Origin: Candidatus Rokuibacteriota bacterium
GTDB lineage: Bacteria; Methylomirabilota; Methylomirabilia; Rokubacteriales; CSP1-6
Assembly (NCBI GenBank): GCA_003221695.1
Contig: QHSX01000061.1
Span: 1 to 64,000 of the forward strand
Direction: 5' to 3'
DNA length: 64,000 nt
In this document: positions 1 to 6,958 of the stretch, one piece after another
Position numbering within the stretch: the stretch's first letter is position 1
How the letters are laid out: every line of letters begins with the position of its first letter
Made by a program: the position numbers and the translations under genes
Notes under the pieces: generated by a model
Told to the model about the DNA's origin: nothing
What the model saw: the letters and a program-made list of their open reading frames with translations, nothing else
Databases searched by the model: none

Positions 1-252
1 GAGGCCGACCGCGATGACCCCGACCGCGATCGACGTCACCGCGCCGCGCATGATGCGCGAGAGGACGTCCCTGCCGTACTGGTCGGTGCCGAACGGGTGC
101 GCCGCCGACGGGCCCTGAAGGCGCCCGGCGATCGACATGGCGAGCGGGTCCGCCGGCGTGTAGACGAGGCTCAGTGCGGCGGTCAGGACCAGGAGGGTCG
201 TGACCGCGACGCCGAGGGTGAACGTGACGTGGCGGAGGGGCCGTCGGCGCAA
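1..252 (-). CDS. DppC-like peptide ABC permease (partial, runs off left edge)
   Basis: Inner-membrane permease of a peptide/nickel-type ABC importer; only the first ~84 residues are inside the window. Read from a probable TTG at 252, about 8 bases after the stop of the DppB-like gene: a basic start, one hydrophobic segment (VAVTTLLVLTAALSLVY) and then the DppC signature HPFGTDQYGRDVLSRIMRG that precedes the membrane core in this family. It is the third gene of the operon binding protein, DppB, DppC. The start codon is uncertain because the first in-frame candidates are TTG or CTG. Family assignment is secure from the signature; the substrate cannot be told. Confidence 0.85.
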   Translation of the reverse strand, partial: MRRRPLRHVTFTLGVAVTTLLVLTAALSLVYTPADPLAMSIAGRLQGPSAAHPFGTDQYGRDVLSRIMRGAVTSIAVGVIAVGL

Positions 253-260
253 GGCCCGCC

Positions 261-1205
261 TCAGTCGTACCGGATCCGGGGATCGAGGAGCACGTAGGCG
301 AGGTCCACGGCGAAGTTGATCAGCACGATCGAGGAAGCCACGAAGAGGATCACGCCCTGCACGACCGGCAGGTCGCGGGCCGTGATCGCGCCGAGCGCCA
401 ACCGCCCGAGCCCCGGCAGCGCGAACACGGACTCGAGGACGATCGAGCCCGCCATGAGCTGGCCGAGCTGGATCCCGGCCACGGTCACGATCGGGATCAG
501 CGCGTTCCGGAGCGTGTGCTTGCCCAGCACCAGCGCCTCGCTCACCCCCTTGGCCCGCGCCGCACGGACGTATTCCTCGCGCAGGACGTCGAGCACCGCC
601 GACCGCGTGGCGCGGACGAGGACGGCGGCCTGGAAGAGGCCGAGCGCGATCGCGGGCAGCAGCAGCGAGCGGATCCCCGGCCAGAGTCCGCCGGACCATC
701 CCGCGAAGCCGCCCGACTCCACCCAGCCGAGCCGCACCGAGAAGAGAAAGATCAGCAGGAGCCCGGCCCAGAAGGACGGGACGGCGATGCCGATCTGCGA
801 GAAGACCATCGCGAGGTAGTCGCCCGCGCGGCGGTGGCGCGTCGCCGCGTAGAGGCCGAGCGGCAGGGCCGTCACGGACATGAGGCACGCCGCCAGCAGC
901 GTCAGCGGGATCGTGACGCCGAGCCGGCTCACGATGAGGCCGCCGACCGGCACGTCGTACTGGATCGACACGCCGAGATCCCCGGACAGCGCGTTCCAGA
1001 GCCAATGCGCGTACTGGATCGCGATCGGGCGATTGAGCCCCATCGCCTCGCGCAGCCGCGCCGTCGCCGCCGGGTTCCCCTCCGTGCCCATGATGAGGAG
1101 CGCGGGGTCGCCCGGCAGGACGCGCACGACCACGAACACGAGCAGGGAGACGAAGAAGAGGGTCGCGGCGAACGCCGCGACCCGCCTCACGAGATACCGC
1201 CGCAC
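261..1205 (-). CDS. DppB-like peptide ABC transporter permease
   Basis: Inner-membrane permease subunit, 314 residues, normal family length. It begins MRRYLVRRV, the typical DppB N-terminus, followed by a first membrane helix and VLPGDPALLIMG, then the periplasmic loop with LNRPIAIQYAHWL. The EAA loop is visible as EEYVRAARAKGVSEALVLGKHTLRNA, which contacts the ATPase, and the protein ends DPRIRYD, the usual C-terminus. It lies 21 bases downstream of the binding-protein gene and immediately upstream of the DppC-like gene, so the three form one importer operon. Peptides, nickel or other small solutes are possible substrates. Confidence 0.93.
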   Translation of the reverse strand: MRRYLVRRVAAFAATLFFVSLLVFVVVRVLPGDPALLIMGTEGNPAATARLREAMGLNRPIAIQYAHWLWNALSGDLGVSIQYDVPVGGLIVSRLGVTIPLTLLAACLMSVTALPLGLYAATRHRRAGDYLAMVFSQIGIAVPSFWAGLLLIFLFSVRLGWVESGGFAGWSGGLWPGIRSLLLPAIALGLFQAAVLVRATRSAVLDVLREEYVRAARAKGVSEALVLGKHTLRNALIPIVTVAGIQLGQLMAGSIVLESVFALPGLGRLALGAITARDLPVVQGVILFVASSIVLINFAVDLAYVLLDPRIRYD

Positions 1206-1226
1206 GCCGCTACGCGCCCGCCCGCG

Positions 1227-2753
1227 CTACTTGGCCCACGCGACCTCGGCGAGGTCCGCCGACGGGACGGGCAGGTCCTTCCAGAGTCCCGCGACGCCCT
1301 TCTTCGCCACGACCAGGCGCGGGTGCATGTAGAGCCAGACCACCGGCGCGTCCTCGACCAGCTTCTTCTGCATCCGCGCGTACAGCTCGCGGCGCGCCTT
1401 GTCGTCGAGGGTGACCTCGGACTCCTTGAACAGCGTCTGGAACTCCGGGCTGTCGTAGCGGAAGTAGTACGTCGGCTTCGCGTAGTTTTCGATGTCCCAC
1501 GCCTCGGCGTGGCCGATGATCGTCAGGTCGTAGTCCGCCTCGCGCCAGACCCGCGCGATCCACTGCCCCCACTCGATCTGCTCGATCCGCACCTTCACCC
1601 CCACCTTCGCGAGGTGGTTGGCGATGATCTCGCCCGTGCGGACCGTGTAGTAGTACTGCGGCGCGACCTTCAGCACGGTCTCGAAGCCGTTCGGGTAGCC
1701 CGCCTCGGCGAGGAGCTTCTTCGCCCTCGCCGGGTCGTACGGCATGAGGCCGGACACGTCGACGTAGTACGGGTTCAGCGGGTCCACGTTCGAGCCGAGG
1801 ATCCGGCCCAATCCGAACATCGCGCCCTGGAGGACGTCCTGCTTGTTGATCGCGTGGGTGATCGCGCGCCGCACGCGCACGTCCGCGTAGGGCTTGCGCG
1901 AGTTGTTCATCGCCAGGATCACGTCGTTCGTCGTGTCCCCGACGACGACCTGGAAGCGCGCGTCCTTCTGCACCTCCTGCACGTGCTCGGGGCCCAGGCC
2001 GAAGAGCGACGCGTCGATGTCGCCCGCCTTGAGCGCGGCCAGGGTCGCGTTCGGATCGGGGATGAAGCGGAACACGACCCGGTCGAGGCGGGGCAGCCCC
2101 TTGACGTGGTAGTCGGGGTTCCGCGTCAGCACGATCCGGTCGCCGCGTACCCACTCCGCGAGCTTGAACGGGCCGGTGCCCACGGGGTCGCTCTTCAGCG
2201 TGTCGACGGCCTCGCGCGGGTAGATCACCGAGCCCTGGCGCGCCAGGTTGAGGATGAAGTTCGCGTTGAGGCTCTTGAGCGAGAACGTGATCGTGTAGTC
2301 GTCCTTGACGATGATGTCGCCGATCGCCGCGTAGTACCCGGGGTACGGGTGCTTGGTCTCCGGGTTCATCGCGCGCTCGATGACGTACTTGACGTCGGCC
2401 GCCTTGAGCTCGCGCCCGTTGTGGAAGTGGACGCCACGCTTGAGGAAGAACGTGTAGTTCCGGTTGTCCGTCGTGTGCCACCGCTCGGCGAGCCACGGCA
2501 CGAGCCTGCCGTGACGGTCCACCTTGACGAGCGCCTCCTGGATGTTGTAGAAGACGACCGCCGCGGTCGCCGAGGCGGGCGTGGCCGTCAGGTCGAGCCC
2601 GGGCGGCTCCGCGCCGGTCTGCACGACGAGGCTCGTCGGGGCCTGTGCGGCGGCCGGGCTCGGCGTGAGGCCTGCCACGAGCGCGGCGACCAGGAGCGGC
2701 GTCAGCGCGTGGCGCCCCTTCCCTCGCCGACCCTGGGCGCCTTCGGAAATCAC
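1227..2753 (-). CDS. Peptide-family (SBP_bac_5) ABC solute-binding protein
   Basis: Periplasmic binding protein of the importer encoded next to it, 508 residues. A Sec signal ends in PSPAAAQA near residue 37. The mature part has the SBP_bac_5 landmarks: PWLAERWHTTDN early, a central HFHNGRELKAADVKYVIERA stretch and TGPFKLAEW in the middle. The start is a GTG whose GTGA overlaps the TGA of the upstream epimerase gene, so translation is likely coupled. The family binds peptides, glutathione, sugars or nickel; nothing here defines the ligand. Confidence 0.92.
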   Translation of the reverse strand: MISEGAQGRRGKGRHALTPLLVAALVAGLTPSPAAAQAPTSLVVQTGAEPPGLDLTATPASATAAVVFYNIQEALVKVDRHGRLVPWLAERWHTTDNRNYTFFLKRGVHFHNGRELKAADVKYVIERAMNPETKHPYPGYYAAIGDIIVKDDYTITFSLKSLNANFILNLARQGSVIYPREAVDTLKSDPVGTGPFKLAEWVRGDRIVLTRNPDYHVKGLPRLDRVVFRFIPDPNATLAALKAGDIDASLFGLGPEHVQEVQKDARFQVVVGDTTNDVILAMNNSRKPYADVRVRRAITHAINKQDVLQGAMFGLGRILGSNVDPLNPYYVDVSGLMPYDPARAKKLLAEAGYPNGFETVLKVAPQYYYTVRTGEIIANHLAKVGVKVRIEQIEWGQWIARVWREADYDLTIIGHAEAWDIENYAKPTYYFRYDSPEFQTLFKESEVTLDDKARRELYARMQKKLVEDAPVVWLYMHPRLVVAKKGVAGLWKDLPVPSADLAEVAWAK

Positions 2754-3700
2754 CCCGTGAGCGTCCTGAAATACTCGACCGTGCGCCGGAACCCCTCGTC
2801 GAAGGGCACGAGCGGCGTGTAGCCGAGCAGCCGCTTGCCCTTCGAGACGTCCGCGAGCGTGTGGGCGACATCGCCCGGGCGCGGCGGCCCGTGCCGGCGT
2901 ACGAGGCGCCGCCCGAGGATCGCCTCGAGCTTCGCGATGATCTCGAGCAGGCTCACCCGGTCACCGCAGCCGACGTTGAACACCTCGCCGCCCACGCCCG
3001 CGGCGCGCGCGGCGAGCAGGTTGGCCTCGACGACGTTGTCGATGTAGGTGAAGTCCCGCGACTGGGCCCCGTCGCCGTGGACCTCGAGGGGCTTGCCGCG
3101 GAGGCCCCAGAGGATGAATCGCGGAATCACCGCGGCGTACTCGGATTTGGGATCCTGACGCGGGCCGAAGACGTTGAAGTAGCGGAGCCCGACCGTCTCG
3201 ACGCCGTAGAGCCGCGTCCACACGGCCGCGTACTGCTCGCCCGCCGCCTTCGACACCGCGTAGGGCGAGATCGGCGCCGGCGGCTGCTCCTCGCGCTTGG
3301 GGAGGTCGGGGCGATCGCCGTACACCGACGACGACGACGCGTACACCACGCGGGCGACGCGCGCGCGGCGCGCCGCCGCGAGCACGTTGAGCGTCCCGGT
3401 CACGTTGTTCTCGTTGGCGCCGAGCGGATCCTTCACCGACCGCGGCACCGACCGGAGCGCGGCCTGGTGGAAGATGGCACGGACGCCACGCGCGGCGCGC
3501 TCGACCACGCCACGGTGCCGGATGTCGCCGCGGATCACCTCGAGCCGGCGCCCGGCCTCACGTGCGAACGGCAGATTGGCGCGGCCGCCCGTCGAGAAAT
3601 TGTCGAGCACGCGGACGCGCGCGCCGTCCGCAAGGAGTCGCTCGACGAGGTGGGAGCCGATGAACCCTGCGCCGCCCGTCACGAGAAACACGTCCGCCAC
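2750..3700 (-). CDS. NAD-dependent epimerase/dehydratase (UDP-glucose 4-epimerase-like)
   Basis: Extended short-chain dehydrogenase, 316 residues from the chosen start. The Rossmann motif GGAGFIGSHL sits at the N-terminus, with the catalytic Ser in YASSSSVYGD and Tyr/Lys in PYAVSKAAGEQY; RYFNVFGPRQDP and DFTYIDNVVEA are typical of nucleotide-sugar epimerases. It probably interconverts UDP-sugars for surface polysaccharide. The frame stays open to 3862, but the family start is the GTG at 3700 (VADVFLVTGG), which has no ribosome-binding site and lies six bases after an extended -10 (TGC TACAAT), suggesting a leaderless message. It overlaps the downstream binding-protein gene by 4 bases, an odd pairing with a peptide importer. 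Confidence 0.9.
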   Translation of the reverse strand: MADVFLVTGGAGFIGSHLVERLLADGARVRVLDNFSTGGRANLPFAREAGRRLEVIRGDIRHRGVVERAARGVRAIFHQAALRSVPRSVKDPLGANENNVTGTLNVLAAARRARVARVVYASSSSVYGDRPDLPKREEQPPAPISPYAVSKAAGEQYAAVWTRLYGVETVGLRYFNVFGPRQDPKSEYAAVIPRFILWGLRGKPLEVHGDGAQSRDFTYIDNVVEANLLAARAAGVGGEVFNVGCGDRVSLLEIIAKLEAILGRRLVRRHGPPRPGDVAHTLADVSKGKRLLGYTPLVPFDEGFRRTVEYFRTLTG

Positions 3701-3706
3701 GTGGCG

Positions 3707-3715
3707 ATTGTAGCA
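3707..3715 (-). promoter_or_regulatory. Extended -10 promoter, leaderless start of epimerase gene
   Basis: On the minus strand the sequence TGC TACAAT is an extended -10 element (TGn plus 5/6 match to TATAAT). The GTG start follows after six bases, leaving no room for a Shine-Dalgarno sequence. No convincing -35 is seen at 17 bases, which extended -10 promoters can tolerate. Confidence 0.5.
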
Positions 3716-3841
3716 TTTGACAGGCGTCCGCCTTTCGCCGATCATGGCTCCGTTTTTTTTCCGGCCCGCCCTCGCTCGTGGTGGATCGCGGCGTTCCCGG
3801 GACTCGCGATCTACAGATGAAGCTTTAACCGGCTGCGGCCC

Positions 3842-3869
3842 TTGACGGGGGATTATACGCACGTAATAC
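3842..3869 (+). promoter_or_regulatory. Promoter of AbrB-Doc module with imperfect palindrome
   Basis: TTGACG (3842-3847), 16 bases, TAATAC (3864-3869), then the ATG at 3877 only seven bases later, so the transcript is probably leaderless. The spacer and -10 contain ATTATACGCACGTAAT, with outer arms ATTA/TAAT inverted around eight bases. This is a plausible operator for autoregulation by the AbrB-type antitoxin, as is usual for type II modules; binding is inference. Confidence 0.5.
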
Positions 3870-3876
3870 TAGCGGC

Positions 3877-4143
3877 ATGGCGGTGCGGCGTCGGGTCAGG
3901 CGGATCGGTGGGAGCCTCGGGGTCTTGCTCCCTCGCGACATCGCGGAGGCGATGGACGTCAAGGAGGGATCGGAGGTTCGCCTCACCGTGGTAGGGCGTC
4001 AGGTCGTCGTCGAGCCCGTCGACGACACCCTGGACGACGGCGCGGTCCGGCGCGCCCTTGCCGCCGTGCTCCGCCGTCACGGGCGAGCCTTCCGGCTGCT
4101 GGCGGCATACGACCGGGGTGACTGGGCGCCGCCCCGTCGGTGA
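3877..4143 (+). CDS. AbrB/MazE-type (SpoVT-AbrB fold) antitoxin
   Basis: 88-residue DNA-binding antitoxin. The first ~45 residues are a swapped-hairpin AbrB domain: RRIGGSLGVLLPRDIAEAMD followed by VKEGSEVRLTVVGRQVVVEP. The C-terminal half (DGAVRRALAAVLRRHGRAF) is the variable toxin-binding tail. It overlaps the downstream Doc-like gene by GTGA, the classical arrangement of a type II toxin-antitoxin operon with the antitoxin first. It presumably represses its own promoter. There is no ribosome-binding site before the ATG, in line with a leaderless start. Cytoplasmic. Confidence 0.85.
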   Translation: MAVRRRVRRIGGSLGVLLPRDIAEAMDVKEGSEVRLTVVGRQVVVEPVDDTLDDGAVRRALAAVLRRHGRAFRLLAAYDRGDWAPPRR

Positions 4144-4565
4144 CGCGCCCGCTCCGCTTCCTCTCTCCCGAGCAGATCATCGCCATCCATGACACGCTCC
4201 TCGGCGCCACCGGCGGCCGAGGCGGCGGCGGGCATCGCGGGGCCGCATACGAGGGAGTGGACGCTGCGGCACAGGCCGTCAAGAACTCCTACTACGAGAC
4301 TCTCGAGGAACTGGCAGCGGCCTGCGCGGTGTATATCGTCCAGGGACACGTCTTCGCGGGCGGGAACAAGCGCACCGGCGCCGCCGCGATGCTGACGTTC
4401 CTCCGCGCGAACGGCGGACGCACCGCGATCTCGGCCGACCACCTCGCAGCGATGATGATCGAGTTGCAGCGGCGGGCCGAATCAGGCGAGGACGTCGGGC
4501 GGCTGGTCCGCTCGATCGCTGCAGACCTCGCGAGGCGCCCGCCGCGGTCAAGGCGTCCACGCTGA
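4140..4565 (+). CDS. Doc/Fic-family toxin with degenerate active-site motif
   Basis: 141 residues, Death-on-curing type Fic fold. Known Doc phosphorylates elongation factor Tu with the motif HxFx(D)xNKRT. Here the motif reads HVFAGGNKRT at residues 70-79: His70, Asn76, Lys77, Arg78 and Thr79 are kept but the acidic metal/ATP-binding position (Asp70 in P1 Doc) is Gly74. Activity may therefore be altered or lost. The N-terminus FLSPEQIIAIHDTLL matches Doc proteins. The GTG start overlaps the antitoxin stop. It is followed by ~86 non-coding bases, then the convergent PIN gene. Confidence 0.85.
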   Translation: MTRPLRFLSPEQIIAIHDTLLGATGGRGGGGHRGAAYEGVDAAAQAVKNSYYETLEELAAACAVYIVQGHVFAGGNKRTGAAAMLTFLRANGGRTAISADHLAAMMIELQRRAESGEDVGRLVRSIAADLARRPPRSRRPR

Positions 4566-4650
4566 CGCCGACGTCGGGCATGAGATGGCGGCGCGGTCGA
4601 TCTCGGCCGTCTTCGTGACCATCGGCTGGACCGTGACTCGGGCGCCTCCG

Positions 4651-5091
4651 TCAGGTGGCTCGCTGCGCCGCCATCACGACCTCGAACCCGAGCGCCCGCG
4701 CTGCCCGAGCCTGAACGACGTCGTGGGTCATCAGGCGGGCGACGTCGAGCTCGGTCATGGCAGCGAGGTGGAGCCGGTCAAGCGTGCGGCAGTGCGTCCT
4801 GCTGCCGCCTGCATGTTGGCGCAAGGCTGTCTCGAACACGCTGCCGGGGAGCGAGCGAAATCGAAATGGATCAGTGGCCCGGAACTCTACGAGCTTGGCA
4901 CGAAAGCGTTCCCACCGAGCCTTCCCGTATCGGCCCGCGAGCCAGGCCGCGGTGAGTTGGACGTGGGTCTCCAGTTCTGCCAGCGAGGAGACGATGACGA
5001 GGTCTTCGCTCGCCACTCGGTCACGCACCGCCTCGCTCTCCGGCTCTTGCCAGAGGAGCTTCAGCAGCGCGCTACTGTCGATGTAGAGCAC
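4651..5091 (-). CDS. PIN-domain ribonuclease toxin (VapC-like)
   Basis: 146 residues from the chosen GTG. PIN-fold RNases cut tRNA or rRNA using four acidic residues and Mg2+; here these are Asp5 in LYIDSSALLKLL, Glu in SSLAELET, Asp in CRTLDRLHLAA and Asp in LMTHDVVQ. The frame is open to 5166, but the extra 25 residues (Ser/Arg-rich) precede the conserved first strand and overlap the antitoxin, so the GTG at 5091 is preferred. It overlaps the end of the Phd-type antitoxin gene by 20 bases: a VapBC-like module, antitoxin first. Confidence 0.88.
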   Translation of the reverse strand: MLYIDSSALLKLLWQEPESEAVRDRVASEDLVIVSSLAELETHVQLTAAWLAGRYGKARWERFRAKLVEFRATDPFRFRSLPGSVFETALRQHAGGSRTHCRTLDRLHLAAMTELDVARLMTHDVVQARAARALGFEVVMAAQRAT

Positions 5092-5356
5092 GCGAGGCGC
5101 CGACCTCTCGGGCCTGGCGGTCGGGGATGAGGAACTCCTCCACCCACCGGACGGTTCGCCGCCCACTCACCTTCGCCTGCCAGCGGGCATGGCCTCGAGG
5201 GTCGAAACGCTTTCGGGCGGCCCCGACCTCTCGGACGCGCACGAGCTTGGCGACCGGCTTCCCGTCACGTGTAACGATGATCTCCTTCTCGCGCTCCAGC
5301 AGCGCCTCGGCCCTCGGCCACCGTTGGCGCAGGTCCCGTACGGTGATGGTTTTCAT
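5072..5356 (-). CDS. Phd/YefM-family antitoxin
   Basis: 94 residues. The N-terminus MKTITVRDLRQRWPRAEALL and the REKEIIVTRDGKPVAKLVRV segment are the Phd/YefM DNA-binding core, which forms a beta hairpin plus helices and binds operator DNA; the C-terminal third is the toxin-neutralising tail. It is cotranscribed with the PIN toxin behind it. The ATG follows an extended -10 (TGC TACCCT) by six bases and has no ribosome-binding site. Confidence 0.88.
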   Translation of the reverse strand: MKTITVRDLRQRWPRAEALLEREKEIIVTRDGKPVAKLVRVREVGAARKRFDPRGHARWQAKVSGRRTVRWVEEFLIPDRQAREVGASRALHRQ

Positions 5357-5362
5357 GGTGTA

Positions 5363-5371
5363 AGGGTAGCA
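5363..5371 (-). promoter_or_regulatory. Extended -10 before Phd antitoxin
   Basis: Minus-strand TGC TACCCT followed by six bases and the ATG. The spacing is identical to three other genes in the window (epimerase, PF04392 binding protein, zinc-ribbon protein), supporting a leaderless promoter type. The -10 matches consensus only at the two strongest leading positions and the last T. Confidence 0.4.
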
Positions 5372-5398
5372 TGTTTCACCGCTCGCGCCTGGCCGAGA

Positions 5399-6517
5399 CT
5401 AGCGGGCCGAGGCCGTCGCCGCCGCGCGGTAGATCTCGGCCGTCTTCGCGACCATGGGCTGGATCGAGAACTCGCTCAGCACGCGCGCACGCCCGGCGCG
5501 TCCCATGCGGGCGCGGCGCTCCGGATCGTCGAGCAACGCGCCGATTGCGGTGGCCAGCGCCCGCGCGTCGCCAGGGGGCACGAGGAGGCCCGTCGTGCCG
5601 TGCGCGACGACGTCGCGGTGGCCCGGGACATCGGTCGCGACGACGGCCAGCCCCGCGCCCATCGCTTCCAGGACTGCGAGCGGCAGCCCCTCCTTCGTCG
5701 ACGCAGCCACGTAGAGGTCGAGGAGCGGGTAGACGCGCGCCGGATCGTCGAGCCAGCCGGCGAAGACCACGCGCGCGCCGAGCCCGGCCGCCGCGACCCG
5801 CCGGCGCAGGCGCGCCGCCTCGGGCCCGTCGCCGACCAGGAGGAGCGCGACGTCTCGGCGATTCGAGAACTGGAGAGCTTCCACGAGCGCGTCGAGCCGC
5901 TTGACCGGGTCGAATCGCGCGACGGAGCCCAGCGCGGCGAGGCCGGGGCGCAGGCCCAGATCCGCGCGCGTGAGCGGCGATGCCGCCAGGGACCGGTCCT
6001 GCTCGTCGAGGTCGACGCCGTTGATCACCGTCGCGCCCCGGCCCGGCGCGGCGAGTCCGAGCCGCCGCGCCTCCGCCTCCTGTGTCGGCGAGACGTGGAT
6101 CACCGTGTGGGTCCAGCGCCCGAGGCGCCGCTCGAGGCCGAGGTAGAGCGCCTGGAGCGGGCGCCGGTAGCGCTCGTAGTGGATGCCGTGAAAGGTGTGG
6201 ACGGCGGCCACGCCGGTCCAGCGCGCGGCCAGGCGTCCGTGGAGCCCCGCGCCCTTGCCGTGCGTGTGGACGACCTCGATGCCGAGTCGCCGGATCAGGC
6301 GGACGGTCGCGAGCAGCGGACGCGCGCCGAGCCGGCCCGCCGGAACCTCCGCGACGGCGAGGCCGAGGGCGCGAAAGCGCTCGAAGAAAGGGCCGTCGCG
6401 CGGCCCCGCCACGGTCAGCTCGAACTCGCTCCGCGGGAGGCGACGCGCGAGGTCGTACACCTGGCGCGGGCCGCCGCCGGGCGCCGTCGTGGTGAGCAGC
6501 TCGAGGACACGGATCAA
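5399..6517 (-). CDS. Family 4 glycosyltransferase
   Basis: 372 residues, GT-B fold, transfers a sugar from an activated donor to lipid or polysaccharide at the cytoplasmic face. The N-terminal acceptor domain has TAPGGGPRQVYDLARRL and VVHTHGKGAGLHGRL; the donor domain has GSVARFDPVKRLDALVEAL, LLLVGDGPEAARLRRRV and the E-x7-E motif in EGLPLAVLEAMGAG. The reading frame is open far upstream, but the gene starts at a TTG whose TTGA overlaps the cupin stop. With the epimerase nearby it suggests minor surface-glycan functions. Confidence 0.9.
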   Translation of the reverse strand: MIRVLELLTTTAPGGGPRQVYDLARRLPRSEFELTVAGPRDGPFFERFRALGLAVAEVPAGRLGARPLLATVRLIRRLGIEVVHTHGKGAGLHGRLAARWTGVAAVHTFHGIHYERYRRPLQALYLGLERRLGRWTHTVIHVSPTQEAEARRLGLAAPGRGATVINGVDLDEQDRSLAASPLTRADLGLRPGLAALGSVARFDPVKRLDALVEALQFSNRRDVALLLVGDGPEAARLRRRVAAAGLGARVVFAGWLDDPARVYPLLDLYVAASTKEGLPLAVLEAMGAGLAVVATDVPGHRDVVAHGTTGLLVPPGDARALATAIGALLDDPERRARMGRAGRARVLSEFSIQPMVAKTAEIYRAAATASAR

Positions 6518-6885
6518 GCGCCGGCCTGAGAGACGGACGCGGCGCCGAGCCCCTGACCCGGCTGGCGATACTCCTCGCGCGGCGGGGCGAAGATGTCGAG
6601 GACGACGCAGCGTTGGTCGAGCGCCCGGCCGCCGTGGGGCACGTGGGGCGGCGTCTGCCAGAAGTCGCCGGCCTTCACGTGGTGCTCGACGCCGTCCTGG
6701 ATCCGGATCCACTCGCCCTCGAGACACACACCCCACTGCTCGTTCGGATGCGAGTGCACCGGCGACACCGCGTGCGGCTCGAGGGTCACGACCGACAGCA
6801 TCGCGTTGACGCCGGGGAAGATCCGTGCAGTGATGCCGGGAGCGAGCTGACGGACGATGCCGCCCTCGCGGAGGTTGTGGAACAT
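6514..6885 (-). CDS. Cupin-domain protein
   Basis: 123 residues, single small beta-barrel. The metal-binding cupin motif 1 is visible as SPVHSHPNEQWGVCLEGEW (two His, one Glu) and motif 2 ends in PHVPHGGRA. Such stand-alone cupins are isomerases, sensors or sugar-modifying proteins, so the reaction is not defined. It is translationally coupled to the glycosyltransferase and divergent from the MlrC-like gene. Confidence 0.85.
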   Translation of the reverse strand: MFHNLREGGIVRQLAPGITARIFPGVNAMLSVVTLEPHAVSPVHSHPNEQWGVCLEGEWIRIQDGVEHHVKAGDFWQTPPHVPHGGRALDQRCVVLDIFAPPREEYRQPGQGLGAASVSQAGA

Positions 6886-6905
6886 ACGATCTCCTTTCGT
6901 GTCCG

Positions 6906-6934
6906 TTTACAGCCGCGACCTGAACCCTTATAGT
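6906..6934 (+). promoter_or_regulatory. Sigma-70-type promoter of the mlrC-like gene
   Basis: TTTACA (6906-6911), 17-base spacer, TATAGT (6929-6934): 5/6 match in each box at ideal spacing. Transcription would begin near 6941, 18 bases before the GTG start, which has a good AAGGAGG ribosome-binding site at 6948-6954. It lies in the 73-base divergent gap with the cupin gene. Confidence 0.7.
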
Positions 6935-6958
6935 AACTCCCGCTCCCAAGGAGGCCCC

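Noticed and set aside
516-2822. Very long plus-strand open frame (768 codons) opposite the peptide importer
   Set aside because: Antisense shadow of the high-GC codon bias; composition is Arg/Asp/Val-rich with no fold, and the minus strand carries clear DppB and binding-protein genes.
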